A DNA stretch of 46,639 nucleotides, from NCBI GenBank assembly GCA_964511185.1, contig CAZEDU010000029.1, positions 1-46,639 on the forward strand, in the 5' to 3' direction. Source of the DNA: CAZEDU01 sp964511185 (lineage in GTDB: Bacteria > Myxococcota > Myxococcia > Myxococcales > Myxococcaceae). Each line of letters begins with the position of its first letter. Positions within the stretch are counted from its first letter, which is position 1. Under the pieces are notes generated by a model. The model searched no databases and was not told where the DNA came from. It saw only the letters and a program-made list of their open reading frames with translations. A program made the position numbers and the translations under genes. Of the stretch, positions 8,697 to 17,094 are shown in pieces.

Positions 8697-10707
8697 CTAA
8701 ATGCCGTTGCTCATGAACACCGTGTACGGCGTGCAGGTCGGCGCCGAGCTCTGCGTGCGGAACACCTTCACGATGAACTCGGCTCCGTCCTCCCCGAGGC
8801 CACCGCCCTTCTGGTAGCTGCGGTTGCTCGGGCAGGTCTCGTTGGTGAAGTAGCACTCCGTCGTCCGGCTCCCGGTGTCGTACCGGTAGATGCACATCTG
8901 GATGCCGGGGTCGTTGCTCTCAAGGCGAATCTTCACCTTGAAGTCGTCGCCCCACGCCGAGAAGGCGTCCTGCGCGTAGAAGCGAATCACGTCGACGTCG
9001 TCCTGGGTGGGGATGATGCCGGTCACCGTCGTCTGCGCGTTGTCGTTGTCCTTGAGCACGCCGCGGTTCACCGAGTCGGCGCAGAACGAGCCCGGGTCGG
9101 TGCCGATCTCCTTGCACTCGCAGCCGGTGGCCGCCTTCTTGTCGGTGTCGAAGTAGCCCGCGTTGCAGCTGCCCACCGCGCAGACCCCGCCCGCGCAGCT
9201 CGAGGTGCCGTTCGCGATGGGACACCCCACGGCGCAGCTGCCGCCGACGGCCTTCAGCTCCACCTCCGCGAACGAGCTGATCGGATCGTCGGACTCGATC
9301 GAGAGCGCGCCCCCGAAGGTCGCGCTCGCCTCGGCGCGGAACTCCACTTCAAGGGTGAGCCGCTTGCCCGGGTCGAGCACCGACGGCAGCGACGGCACGT
9401 TGCGCAGCGTGAAGAGCGCGCTGCTGCCCGAGACGAGCTGAACGTTCTTGAGCGTGAGCCCACCCGAGCCGGTGTTCTCGAGCACCACCTGCTTCGACAC
9501 CACCCAGCCCACCGGCACGGTGCGGAAGTCGAGGAGCGCGGGCGTCAGCGAGAGCTTCGGCTCGGTCACCTTGCCGGTGATCGGCACCGAGAAGCTCGAG
9601 ACCTGCGGGTCGTCCGAGTCGACCGCGAGCGCGCCGTTCACCTCGACCGGGGTCTTGCCCTCGAGCGCGATGTCGATCGAGACGCGGCCGAGCGGCGGCA
9701 AGGTGACCGGCAGCTGGGTGTCGCCCGCCAGCTGCGCCGACAGGTTGCCCGAAGCATCGGTCAGCTCGAGCGCGCGGAGGGTGAGCGGCTGGCCGCCCTG
9801 GTTCATCAGCGAGAGCGTCTTCACCTTGCGCTGCCTGCGCGGCAGCTCGCCGAACGCGATCGCCGCCGGATCCGCCGCCAGCCGCGCGCTCGAAAGGCTC
9901 GTGCCCTCGGCGGTGACGAGCAGCGGCGATTGGCTGTCGGGCTGGTAGGTGATGGCGAGCTGCGTGCGGGTGTACGCGGCGCTGGTGGGCGCGAACGTCA
10001 CCGGCACCTCGACCCCCGCATCGGGCAGCAGCGGCGCGATCCCCTCAACGCTGAGCGAGATGGCCTGGGTGCCGCCGTCGACCCCGGTGAGCGCGAGCGC
10101 CACGTTGCCGAAGCCGTCGTTCGACAGGCGCATCGGCAAGGTCTTCTTCTGCCCGACCGGCACGGCGCCGAACGAGAGCGACGCGGGCGTGGCGACCAAC
10201 AAGGGCTCCCCCACCAGCCGCCGGACCAGCGGGATCACCACCTCGCCCGGCGGGAGGCGATCGTCCGACTCGGTGGCCGACGCGTCGGTGTAGCTGATGA
10301 CGATGCGCGCGTTCTCGGTCGCGGGCGCCGAGCGCGGCTGGTAGCGCACCGACACCTCGAACTCATCGCCGATCCCGACGATGAACGGCGCCGGCTGCGC
10401 GGTCGTCAGCGTGAAGTCGTCCTTCGCGGCGCCGTCGAGGATGACGCGCTTGACCGCGACGCGGCGATCGCCCACCACCTGCACCTTCACGCTCTCGGTG
10501 CTGTCNNNNNNNNNNNNNNNNNNNNNNNNNNNNNNNNNNNNNNNNNNNNNNNNNNNNNNNNNNNNNNNNNNNNNNNNNNNNNNNNNNNNNNNNNNNNNNN
10601 NNNNNNAACAGGCCTCGCTGCCGCTCCTCCGACACCGTCACGCTGCTGGAGCAAGCCAGCGCCACGGCGGCGAGACACCCGACACTCCACAAGCGCGCCC
10701 GATTCAT
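8697..10707 (-). CDS. ASH/choice-of-anchor-D repeat lipoprotein (interrupted by assembly gap)
   Basis: The gene starts at ATG 10707, after an AGAGG ribosome site, with the lipoprotein-like signal MNRARLWSVGCLAAVALAC. It enters the 101-base gap and resumes in a continuous 597-residue frame to the TAG at 8697. The body consists of repeated beta-sandwich units of the ASPM-SPD2-Hydin/choice-of-anchor-D kind, each with a turn like PASLSFGAVPVGQKKTL, PAAIAFGELPRRQRK or PALLDFRTVPVGW. Then comes a Cys-rich segment (CAVGCPIANGTSSC, CAVGSCNAGYF, CECKEIG) and a C-terminal domain of about 120 residues. Such proteins are abundant on myxobacterial cell surfaces and are thought to act in adhesion or assembly. 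It lies 20 bases downstream of a related gene, so the two probably share a transcript. Confidence 0.85.
10506..10606. other. Assembly gap (101 N)
   Basis: 101 undetermined bases fall near the N-terminal end of the ASH-repeat lipoprotein gene. The residues between its signal region and first repeat are therefore unknown. Confidence 0.95.
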
Positions 10708-10727
10708 GGATGCCAACCTCTCCGCGC

Positions 10728-12449
10728 TCACTGGATGGTGAACGTGCCGCCGGTGCGCACCAGATCGAGCACGTAGGCGTTGTCGCCCTTCTTGTTCAGC
10801 TTGACGGTGCGCTCGCCGCGAACGCTGCCGTTCACGGACACGCGCACGGTGACGTTCGATCCGCCGTGATCGAGGCAGGTCTTGGCGATCAGCTCGCCGA
10901 CGTCCTTGCCGTTGATGTTGACCAGCCCCTTCGAGAGCGAGTCGACCAGCACGTCGGTGCTGATGCCGATGAGCCCGGCGGTGAGCTCGGTCGGCAGCGA
11001 CTTGCAGTCTTCCTGGTAGCCGATCATCACCCGGTAGGTGCCGTCCTGCGTCGCGTCGGCGAGCACGATGCGCTCGGGCTCTTCCTTGGGCGGGAAGAAG
11101 ATCCAGCTCGGGTTGCCGTACGCGCCCCAGTTCTTCGGCGCTGGGTTCTGCTTGTTGCAGATGTAGCCGTACGGGTGCTCGAGCGTCAGGTCGACGTTGC
11201 GCAGGTCGGAGTCGAAGGCGCTGTCCGAGCCGTTCTCGAGGTTCATCTCGATCTTCACCACCTCGGGGCCCGCGCCGGGCACGCCGGTCGCCGAGACGGG
11301 GATGGTCATGCTCGGCCGCGCCGGATCGTTCGACGAGAGCACGAGCAGCCCGCTGATCGGCCCGAGCGTCGTCGCCGTGACGCTGACCTCCATCTCTAAA
11401 TACTGCCCCGGCGCGATCGACAGCAGCACCGCGGGCGTCGCGAACAGATCGGTCGACGGCTTGGTTCCGCCCCACAGGTAGCTGACCGTGAGTGGCGCGC
11501 CGCCGTCGTTCACCAGCGTGAGCGTCTGGTGGTTCGACTGGCCGAGCGGCACCGCCCCCAGGTCGATGCGGTCGGGGCTCACGTTCAGCTTGGGCGGCGT
11601 CTCGGCGTTGCCCAGGAGCGGCACCGACACGTCGCCCTTGTTCGTCGAGAGGACGAGCGCGGCCTGGTGCTTAGCCAGCGACCGCGGGTGGTACTGCACC
11701 TCGAGCGAGAGGATCGCCGCGGGGTCGCCCATCAGCGGCGGCAGCGCGACCGGCTGCGACGGCGGTTGGGTGAGCTCGAAGTCCTGCTGTCCCGCCGGCT
11801 CGAGCTTGACCGAATGGATGGTGATGCGCGCCTCGCCGGTGCCTAGGTTCGTCGCCTGCACCTTGCGCTTGAGGACACGGCCCTGCGCCACGTACCCGAA
11901 GTCGACCGGGTTGGGGGCCACGCGCAGGTCGGGGACGCCGATGAAGTTGGCGCGCACCGGCACGTTCAGCTCGGGGAACTCGCGATCGTCGCTGATGATC
12001 TCGAGGCTCGTCGCGAAGGCGCCGACCTCGGCGGGCTTGAAGGTGACGGTGAGGTCCTTCTTGCGCCCGGGGAAGATCTCGATCGGGAAGCGGCCCGCGC
12101 ACAGATCGCACTGAAAGGGCGTGCCGTCTCCCAAGGCGGCCTCGAACACGGTGAGCGTGCAGTTGCCCAGGTTGTGCAGCGAGACGACCTGCGTCGCTTC
12201 GGGCACGTCCAGGTCCCCGAAGCTCACCACGTGCGGCGAAGGCTGGAGAATCGGGTTGCCCTCGGTGACCACGTCGCAGGACTTGGTCGACGCGTCGATG
12301 CAGACCTCGCTCTCGCAGAGCAGGCCCGCTTCACAGTCGGAGTCTTGCTGGCAAGGCGCCGTGGTCAGCCGATCCTCATGGCAGCCGAGGACGGAGGCGA
12401 GCAACGCGAGCGGAAAGGCGATCCGAAACGCGGGGTGCAGAGCGACCAT
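10728..12449 (-). CDS. ASH/choice-of-anchor-D repeat lipoprotein
   Basis: A 573-residue lipoprotein with a VLGC lipobox (Cys23) and a GGGAG ribosome site before ATG 12449. A short Cys-rich stretch at about 33-60 (CQQDSDCEAGLLCESEVC) resembles the small disulfide motif common in myxobacterial surface proteins. At least three ASH-type immunoglobulin-like units follow, with turns such as HVVSFGDLDVPEATQVVSL, NPVDFGYVAQGRVLKR and DRIDLGAVPLGQSNHQTL. The C-terminal part of about 180 residues (NVDLTLEHPYGYIC, WIFFPPKEEPERIVL, DGTYRVMIGYQED) looks like a separate beta domain. The downstream neighbour has the same overall plan, suggesting an old duplication and a joint role at the cell surface. Function is unknown. 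Confidence 0.88.
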   Translation of the reverse strand: MVALHPAFRIAFPLALLASVLGCHEDRLTTAPCQQDSDCEAGLLCESEVCIDASTKSCDVVTEGNPILQPSPHVVSFGDLDVPEATQVVSLHNLGNCTLTVFEAALGDGTPFQCDLCAGRFPIEIFPGRKKDLTVTFKPAEVGAFATSLEIISDDREFPELNVPVRANFIGVPDLRVAPNPVDFGYVAQGRVLKRKVQATNLGTGEARITIHSVKLEPAGQQDFELTQPPSQPVALPPLMGDPAAILSLEVQYHPRSLAKHQAALVLSTNKGDVSVPLLGNAETPPKLNVSPDRIDLGAVPLGQSNHQTLTLVNDGGAPLTVSYLWGGTKPSTDLFATPAVLLSIAPGQYLEMEVSVTATTLGPISGLLVLSSNDPARPSMTIPVSATGVPGAGPEVVKIEMNLENGSDSAFDSDLRNVDLTLEHPYGYICNKQNPAPKNWGAYGNPSWIFFPPKEEPERIVLADATQDGTYRVMIGYQEDCKSLPTELTAGLIGISTDVLVDSLSKGLVNINGKDVGELIAKTCLDHGGSNVTVRVSVNGSVRGERTVKLNKKGDNAYVLDLVRTGGTFTIQ

Positions 12450-12531
12450 CGAAGCAGCTCCCGGACGAAGAGGACTGCTTCGTAGTCGCTACGGCCACTT
12501 CGGAGCAAGCCAGCGGCCCGTCGAATGAATC

Positions 12532-12614
12532 GGGGACTGTCCCTTTCGGGACTGTCCCCGGTTTTTGCGAGCTTACGAGACAGCCGGGGACAGTCCCCGT
12601 TGGGGACAGTCCCC
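12532..12614. repeat. Inverted array of GGGGACAGTCCC units
   Basis: Four near-identical self-complementary units sit in the gap between genes: GGGGACTGTCCC at 12532-12543, GGGACTGTCCCC at 12548-12559, GGGGACAGTCCCC at 12586-12598 and again at 12602-12614. The first pair is the reverse complement of the second pair, so the roughly 28-base arms can fold over a spacer of about 26 bases. Each unit is itself nearly palindromic around its central base. The layout is that of a repetitive extragenic palindrome or small mobile repeat. It sits upstream of the ASH lipoprotein start and downstream of the CBS gene, and could also end CBS transcription. Confidence 0.8.
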
Positions 12615-12621
12615 TTCTGAC

Positions 12622-13089
12622 TCAGCGGCGGGAGGCCTTCTTGCGCGGGGTTGTGCTTCGACGGGCGGTGGACCGCTTGGTGGGGGCACGCCGCCTGGGC
12701 TGCTGGAGCATGGTCACCAGCGCCCTCAAGGCGTCGACGGCGGTGAAGATGCCGACCACTTCGCCGCGCTCGAGCACGACGGCGGAGCCGTACTTGTGCT
12801 TCCACATCTCGAGCGCGACGTCCTGGAGCTTCGCATCGACCGGCACTGTGTACACGCCTTGGGACATCGCCTCCTCGACGAGCACCTCCGCGGGGTCGAC
12901 GTCCTTCAGCGTCTCGATGAGCTGCAGGTCGCGCTCGGACACCAACCCCACCAGCTTGCCGCCCTGAAGCACCGGCAGGTGGCGAATGCGGTGCTCTCGC
13001 ATCATCGCGTGCGCGTCGTTGAGCGTCTGGTCGACGCCGATGGTCAGTGGCACATCCGTCATGAATGCGCCGATGGTCGTGTCCTTCAT
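12622..13089 (-). CDS. Tandem CBS-domain protein with basic C-terminal tail
   Basis: A 155-residue cytoplasmic protein. Two CBS domains cover about residues 9-62 and 72-127 (AHAMMREHRIRHLPVLQGGK, LVGLVSERDL, KYGSAVVLERGEVVGIFT). CBS pairs bind adenine nucleotides and act as energy or redox sensors. The last 25 residues are almost all Arg, Lys, Thr and Ser (RRRAPTKRSTARRS), a tail that could bind nucleic acid or membrane. The start is ATG 13089, with GGGAGA just upstream. It follows the Hsp20 gene by 18 bases on the same strand, so both probably use the sigma54-type promoter at 13644-13659. A role in monitoring nucleotide charge during stress is inference. Confidence 0.9.
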   Translation of the reverse strand: MKDTTIGAFMTDVPLTIGVDQTLNDAHAMMREHRIRHLPVLQGGKLVGLVSERDLQLIETLKDVDPAEVLVEEAMSQGVYTVPVDAKLQDVALEMWKHKYGSAVVLERGEVVGIFTAVDALRALVTMLQQPRRRAPTKRSTARRSTTPRKKASRR

Positions 13090-13107
13090 CGCCGTGTCTC
13101 CCTTCGC

Positions 13108-13587
13108 TTAGGCCTTCGCCGACTTTTCGCCCGACTTGAGCGCGATCTTCTTCGACTGCACCTCGGGCCGCTTCGGTACGTGAATGCTCAGCACGCCCGA
13201 CTTGAGCTCGGCCTGGAGATTATCCATGTCCGCCCCCTCGGGCATCGTGAACGAGCGCGAGAACGAGCCGTAGCTGCGCTCCATGGTGTAGTAGGTGTCG
13301 CCCTGCTGCTCCTTCTCCTCCTCGCGCTTGCCCGCGATGGTCAGGCGGCTGCCGGTCACGGTGATGTCGATGTCCTGCTCCCTGACGCCCGGCAGGTCCG
13401 CCTTGAACACGTAGCCGGCTTTGGTCTCCTTCACTTCGAACTCGGGGGTGAAGGTCATCTCGCGCGAGATGGGCCAGGTGGTCATCTGCTGGAACGGATC
13501 GAACCCGAACATCTCGCGGAACAGCCGGAACGGCTCTTCACGCGTGATGCTGCCGGGGGTGCTGCGACGAACGTTGATATCGGCCAT
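13108..13587 (-). CDS. Small heat-shock protein, Hsp20/alpha-crystallin family
   Basis: A 159-residue ATP-independent chaperone that should hold unfolding proteins. ATG 13587 has a strong AGGAGA ribosome site six bases upstream. The alpha-crystallin domain spans about 48-145 (FEVKETKAGYVFKADLPGV, ITVTGSRLTIAGKREEE, YGSFSRSFTMPEGAD), ending with the LKSGVLSIHVPK strand in which the Gly-Val-Leu motif is conserved. The C-terminal tail has a PEVQSKKIAL extension. It is followed by the CBS gene. A good sigma54-type promoter and an NtrC-like dyad lie upstream, so expression is probably switched on by an enhancer-binding activator rather than by a classical heat-shock sigma factor. Sigma54 control of small heat-shock genes has been reported in myxobacteria as I recall, not verified here. 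Confidence 0.95.
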   Translation of the reverse strand: MADINVRRSTPGSITREEPFRLFREMFGFDPFQQMTTWPISREMTFTPEFEVKETKAGYVFKADLPGVREQDIDITVTGSRLTIAGKREEEKEQQGDTYYTMERSYGSFSRSFTMPEGADMDNLQAELKSGVLSIHVPKRPEVQSKKIALKSGEKSAKA

Positions 13588-13643
13588 GGTTTGTCTCCTT
13601 TGGAAGTGCACTGTCGGTTCGAGCTGCAAGCCGCCGATGAGAG

Positions 13644-13659
13644 AGCAACCCCTGTTCCA
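13644..13659 (-). promoter_or_regulatory. Sigma54-type promoter for the Hsp20-CBS operon
   Basis: The minus strand reads TGGAACAGGGGTTGCT. Compared with the sigma54 consensus TGGCACR-N4-TTGCW only one position differs, and the essential GG and GC are separated by exactly ten bases. Initiation would fall near 13632, giving a leader of about 45 bases that contains the AGGAGA ribosome site of the Hsp20 gene. Confidence 0.7.
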
Positions 13660-13700
13660 ACCAGTCTCTCCTCTGACGGCCGCGCGCCGGAGGTAAGCAC

Positions 13701-13717
13701 TGCACGCAACGAGTGCA
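13701..13717. promoter_or_regulatory. NtrC-type enhancer dyad
   Basis: TGCACGCAACGAGTGCA is an inverted repeat, TGCAC-N7-GTGCA, with the same half-sites and spacing as the NtrC upstream activator consensus TGCACC-N5-GGTGCA. It lies about 50 bp behind the -24 element of the leftward sigma54-type promoter and about 70 bp behind that of the rightward one. This is a normal enhancer position for both. The activator is not encoded in this window. Confidence 0.55.
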
Positions 13718-13780
13718 CCTGCCTGCCTACCTGCGCAGCTGTTGCGTTCGCCCTCGATCGCGCCCCTGCACAGCAGGCCA

Positions 13781-13796
13781 TGGCACCCACCGTGCA
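13781..13796 (+). promoter_or_regulatory. Sigma54-type promoter for the macro-domain operon
   Basis: TGGCACCCACCGTGCA keeps the perfect TGGCAC -24 block and a GC at -12 with the correct ten-base spacing. TTGC is replaced by GTGC. Initiation near 13808 would put the AAAGGAG ribosome site at 13818-13824 inside the leader of the macro-domain gene. Confidence 0.5.
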
Positions 13797-13831
13797 AACG
13801 GGCCGACGCGAACCTCCAAAGGAGCCATCAC

Positions 13832-14362
13832 ATGATCATGGAAGTCGAAGGGGACCTTCTTCAGAGCCGCGCCGAAGCCATTGCCCACGGGGTCGCGCCG
13901 AACGATCACTTCGAGCAAGGCCTCGCGCTCGCGCTGCGAGAGCGCTGGCCGGCGATGGCGAAGGACTTCCGCCACTGGTGCCACACCCACAACCCGAAGC
14001 CTGGCGCGGTCTGGGGTTGGGCCGGAAGCAACGGCGTACGCATCTACAACCTGCTGACGCAGGAGCCGCCTCTTTCCGCGCGGGAGCACGGCGGCCGCGC
14101 GCGGCTCGAGTACGTCAACGCCGCGCTGCGGGCGCTGCGGCTGACTCTGGAGAAAGAGAAGATCCGCAGCCTGGCGATGCCACGGCTGGCGACTGGCGTC
14201 GGGCGTTTGAGCTGGCCCCAGATCGAGCCGCTGATTCGCCAGCACCTGGGCGGCTTGGCGATCCCGATTTTCCTTTACACGACGTACCGGCCCGGCGTGA
14301 CTGCGAACGAGCTTGAGCTCGCGGGCCCTGCGATGGCGCAGCACCTTCGCGAGCACGTCTAA
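13832..14362 (+). CDS. Macro-domain protein (ADP-ribose binding)
   Basis: A 176-residue protein made almost entirely of one macro domain. ATG 13832 is chosen because AAAGGAG lies seven bases upstream; an earlier in-frame start lacks a ribosome site and adds unlike residues. The fold shows in VEGDLLQSRAEAIAHGV at the N terminus and in the phosphate loop PRLATGVGRLSW near residues 113-124. Members bind or hydrolyse ADP-ribose and its protein conjugates; this branch resembles stand-alone ADP-ribose-1-phosphate phosphatases or de-ADP-ribosylases. It leads a two-gene operon with an exported protein and is divergent from the Hsp20-CBS operon, from which it seems to share regulation. No ADP-ribosyltransferase toxin partner is visible beside it. 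Confidence 0.9.
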   Translation: MIMEVEGDLLQSRAEAIAHGVAPNDHFEQGLALALRERWPAMAKDFRHWCHTHNPKPGAVWGWAGSNGVRIYNLLTQEPPLSAREHGGRARLEYVNAALRALRLTLEKEKIRSLAMPRLATGVGRLSWPQIEPLIRQHLGGLAIPIFLYTTYRPGVTANELELAGPAMAQHLREHV

Positions 14363-14375
14363 AAGGAGCTGGTCG

Positions 14376-15519
14376 ATGACTCTGCGTTCCCTCGGCGCGG
14401 CGCTGGTGACGGCGGCCGTCTTCTTCGCCTCCGACGGCTTCGCCGCGAGCGACCCGGTCGTCGCCTCCGAGATGCGCAAGGGGTTCGCGGCGCTGGTCAC
14501 CTTGCAGCCGCACCTCGCCAACCCGCGCAGCTTCGCCGACCCGGCGAACGCCCAGCAGATCTCCGCGCTGATCGGCGCGCTCGCCGCCACGCCGCACCGG
14601 TTCCCAGAAGGCCCCAAGGAGCCGGGGCTCACGATCATCGCGCAGATCTTCTCGGACTACGTCGGCGCCGCGGGCGAGGACTTCCAAGCGAAGCGGCTCG
14701 AGCCGGCGCGTTACCGGCTGCTCAGCGCGAGCTCCCTGTGCTNNNNNNNNNNGCCACACCCGGCTGCAGGCCGAGAAGGACTTCGTCGACGTCGGCCAGC
14801 GCATCGACGCGCTGGACCTGACGCCGTTCGAGCGCGCCGACTTCCTCGCCGCCACCCGCCAGTTCGATCGCGCGTTGGCGCTATACGGCGAGCTGCTCGA
14901 GCCGACCCCGAAGAGCGAGCGGGAGCTTCTTCAATTCTCCACCGCGCTGCGACACAACCTCGCCATCCGGGTGCGGGTGCGCGGCGACGCGGCGGGCACG
15001 GTGGCGCTACCCGAGAAGCTGGCCGCGCGCAAGGACCTGCCCGAGCACATGCTCAACGAGGTTCGTCCGTGGCTCCGACAGGCGCGGGCGTGGAAGGCCG
15101 ATCCGTTCGTCGCGTCCAAGGCGACCGCGCCCGCGCTGGTGAAGAAGGCGCGCCGGCTGCTCGAGTCAGGCCCGGTCGCGAACAACTTCCTGTTCGACAA
15201 CGAGCGGACCGTCGACTTCTACCGCGCGAGCAACTACCTGCACACGGCGCTGACGCTCGCGCCCACCTCGTCGCTCCGGGCCGAGGCGCTCTACCTGCTC
15301 GCGCTCTCCACCAGCGCCTCCCCCGAACCGCTCTTGTGGGATCTCGACATGCTCTACCTGGAGGCCTGCGTGCGCCAGCACCCCCACAGCACGTTCGCCA
15401 AGCGCTGCTTCGACAGCTACCAGGAGCGCATCTTCTTCGGCTACACCGGCAGCGGCGGCGTTCACGTGCCAGACGACGAGCTCGACAAGCTGGGCACGCT
15501 TCGAAGGCTCGCCTACTAA
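14376..15519 (+). CDS. Exported TPR-like protein with a probable c-type haem motif (interrupted by assembly gap)
   Basis: ATG 14376 follows an AAAGGAG site directly after the macro-domain stop, so the two are co-transcribed. A Sec signal (MTLRSLGAALVTAAVFFASDGFA) precedes a helical segment that runs into the gap with SASSLC. After the gap the frame resumes with HTRLQAEKDFVDVGQ and continues to TAA 15519. The bases around the gap allow Cys-x-x-Cys-His: the codon before CAC must end in GC, and six missing bases would restore both the frame and the motif. Downstream helices (FDRALALYGELLEP, ASNYLHTALTLAPTSSLRAEAL) look like TPR-type repeats. I infer a periplasmic haem-binding scaffold; no close family comes to mind. 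Confidence 0.75.
14743..14752. other. Assembly gap (10 N) at a probable haem site
   Basis: Ten N lie between the Cys codon TGC (14739-14741) and the sequence GC-CAC-ACC (14753-14760). The true gap length must be a multiple of three for the gene to read through. Six would create CxxCH. Confidence 0.95.
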
Positions 15520-15725
15520 GGCGACGTGGTCGCAGGCTCCTCCAGTGAGCGCGACACCCCCTCTCGCAGCTCGAACGCCCGACAGCCGCTCGCGCCGAAC
15601 ACCTTCAGCTCGTACTTCGCGAGCTGCGGTTGCAGGCACCGCGCTTCTTCGGTCGCGACCGGCACACGTGCCGGGCTGCCGAAGTAGCGGCAGTTTTGAC
15701 AGTGACCCCAGTTGTTGTTGGCCAT
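15516..15725 (-). CDS. Small four-cysteine protein, putative metal or iron-sulfur binder
   Basis: A 69-residue protein. ATG 15725 has a strong AAGGAGG ribosome site, supporting that it is real. It has no signal peptide. Four cysteines are arranged as HCQNC (about 9-12), ARC (about 30) and GC (about 48) in an otherwise compact sequence with WGH, CRYFGSPARVP and ELKVFGASGCRAFE. The C-x2-C-x17-C-x17-C spacing suggests a zinc or [4Fe-4S] site, in the manner of small high-potential iron-sulfur or rubredoxin-like folds, but I cannot assign a family. Its stop codon overlaps that of the convergent exported protein (15516-15519). Confidence 0.75.
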   Translation of the reverse strand: MANNNWGHCQNCRYFGSPARVPVATEEARCLQPQLAKYELKVFGASGCRAFELREGVSRSLEEPATTSP

Positions 15726-15829
15726 GACGCCTCCTTCCCAGCTTGGAAGCTGGTGGGCGCTGACCGCCTCGCGCAACCGAAGCACGGCGAAGCTTCGGTC
15801 GCTCGGTCTGGCTGTTCTCGAGCGGGCCC

Positions 15830-17083
15830 TTACTTCGGGTCGATGCGGAAGACGCGGTCGCTCTCCATGTCGACGAAGTAGAGCCGGCCGTCGGGCCCGA
15901 ACGCCATGCCCGCCAGCGCGCCGGCGCCGAGGCCCGTGTTCAGGTGGTTGACCGACTCGCCCTCGAGCGTGAAGGCAGTGATGCGGCCGTTGGCGTTGTC
16001 GGAGACGTAGAGCAGGTCGTTCTTGATCTCGAGCCCCGACGGCTGCTGCACGAGCCCGCTGGAGGCGGGCACCACGTCGGTGAGCGAGGCGCCTTCCATC
16101 ATGTAGTAGCCGCGCAGCGGCTCCTGGCCCTGCAGCGCGGCCCCTTTGGTTCCGCTGGTGGTGTCGAGCTTCGCCACGCGCGCGTTCCCGGTGTCGGCGA
16201 TGTAGAGCATCTTGTTCGCCGCCCGGTACTCGAGGTGGCTGGGCACGCCGGGCACGCGTTTCACCTGGTGGGTGACGTACTGGTGGATCTGGCCGTCGGC
16301 ATGGTCATCGGCGCCGACGCCGTGGTCCGCGCCGAAGTCGTAGCGGACGATCGCGGGCACCGGCGTGTGCTTCTGAGCCATGGTGGTGCCGGTGTGCGCC
16401 TTGCCGCCGAAGACCCAATAGACGTTGTCGATCTCATGCGCGATGCCCATGCAGTCGGGGCTGCCGTGGAGCATGTCGATGTGCGAGCCGAGCCCGAACG
16501 GGTCGAGCTTCGCGAAGATGCTCAGGTCCGACGACCAGAGCGCCGGCCCCATGAAGTCGTTGTGCGTGGCGTGGCCGTCGTAGGTGTTGCGCGACTCCTG
16601 GCAGGTGCCGAAGGTGCCCGACTTGCCGAAGGTGGTCGGCTCGGCGCCGAACGCGATGGAGCTCGGGTTGTCCATGAAGTGCATCGCGTAGCCGTCCTTG
16701 CGGCGCTCGTGCTTTCGGGTCGGCTTGCTCGCGTCGGTGATGATGAGCACGCTGTCGTCTTCGGCGCTGACGATCCACAGCTCGTCGGGCCGCATCGGAT
16801 TGAACGCCAGGTCGCGCGGGCGCTTGAGGCCGTGGTTCGCCCCGGCGATCAAGGTCAGCGTCACCGAGCTGGGCGAGCGGTCGCCGGTGCCGAGCTCGGC
16901 GCCCGGCACCGCGGGCTTGTTCTGCTCCTCGTTCGGATCTTCCGGAGTCTCGTTGTTCTCGACGACCTCGTCCTGCGGCGGGTTCGTCGAGCTGTTGGTT
17001 TGATTCTCCGGACCGAGCGGCAGCCCCCCGCACGCGATGAAGAGACCAGCCCCCAGACAACACCAGATCAGGCGATTGAGCAT
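15830..17083 (-). CDS. NHL/beta-propeller lipoprotein
   Basis: A lipoprotein of about 417 residues. ATG 17083 (MLNRLIWCCLGAGLFIACGG) has AGGGA seven bases upstream. A start five codons earlier at 17098 overlaps the ATP-grasp stop (ATGA) and is also plausible. After a Pro/Asn/Glu-rich linker (PPQDEVVENNETPEDPNEEQ) the sequence has propeller blades such as RPRDLAFNPMRPDELWIVS, DNPSSIAFGAEP, KMLYIADTGNARVAKLD, QPSGLEIKNDLLYVSDNANGRI and LAGMAFGPDGRLYFVDMES. A segment rich in His and Asp (HIDMLHGSPDCMGIAHEID, DHGVGADDHADGQIH) could bind metal. Its partner in the operon is an ATP-grasp ligase; the role is unknown. Confidence 0.85.
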   Translation of the reverse strand: MLNRLIWCCLGAGLFIACGGLPLGPENQTNSSTNPPQDEVVENNETPEDPNEEQNKPAVPGAELGTGDRSPSSVTLTLIAGANHGLKRPRDLAFNPMRPDELWIVSAEDDSVLIITDASKPTRKHERRKDGYAMHFMDNPSSIAFGAEPTTFGKSGTFGTCQESRNTYDGHATHNDFMGPALWSSDLSIFAKLDPFGLGSHIDMLHGSPDCMGIAHEIDNVYWVFGGKAHTGTTMAQKHTPVPAIVRYDFGADHGVGADDHADGQIHQYVTHQVKRVPGVPSHLEYRAANKMLYIADTGNARVAKLDTTSGTKGAALQGQEPLRGYYMMEGASLTDVVPASSGLVQQPSGLEIKNDLLYVSDNANGRITAFTLEGESVNHLNTGLGAGALAGMAFGPDGRLYFVDMESDRVFRIDPK

Positions 17084-17094
17084 CGTTGTTTCCC

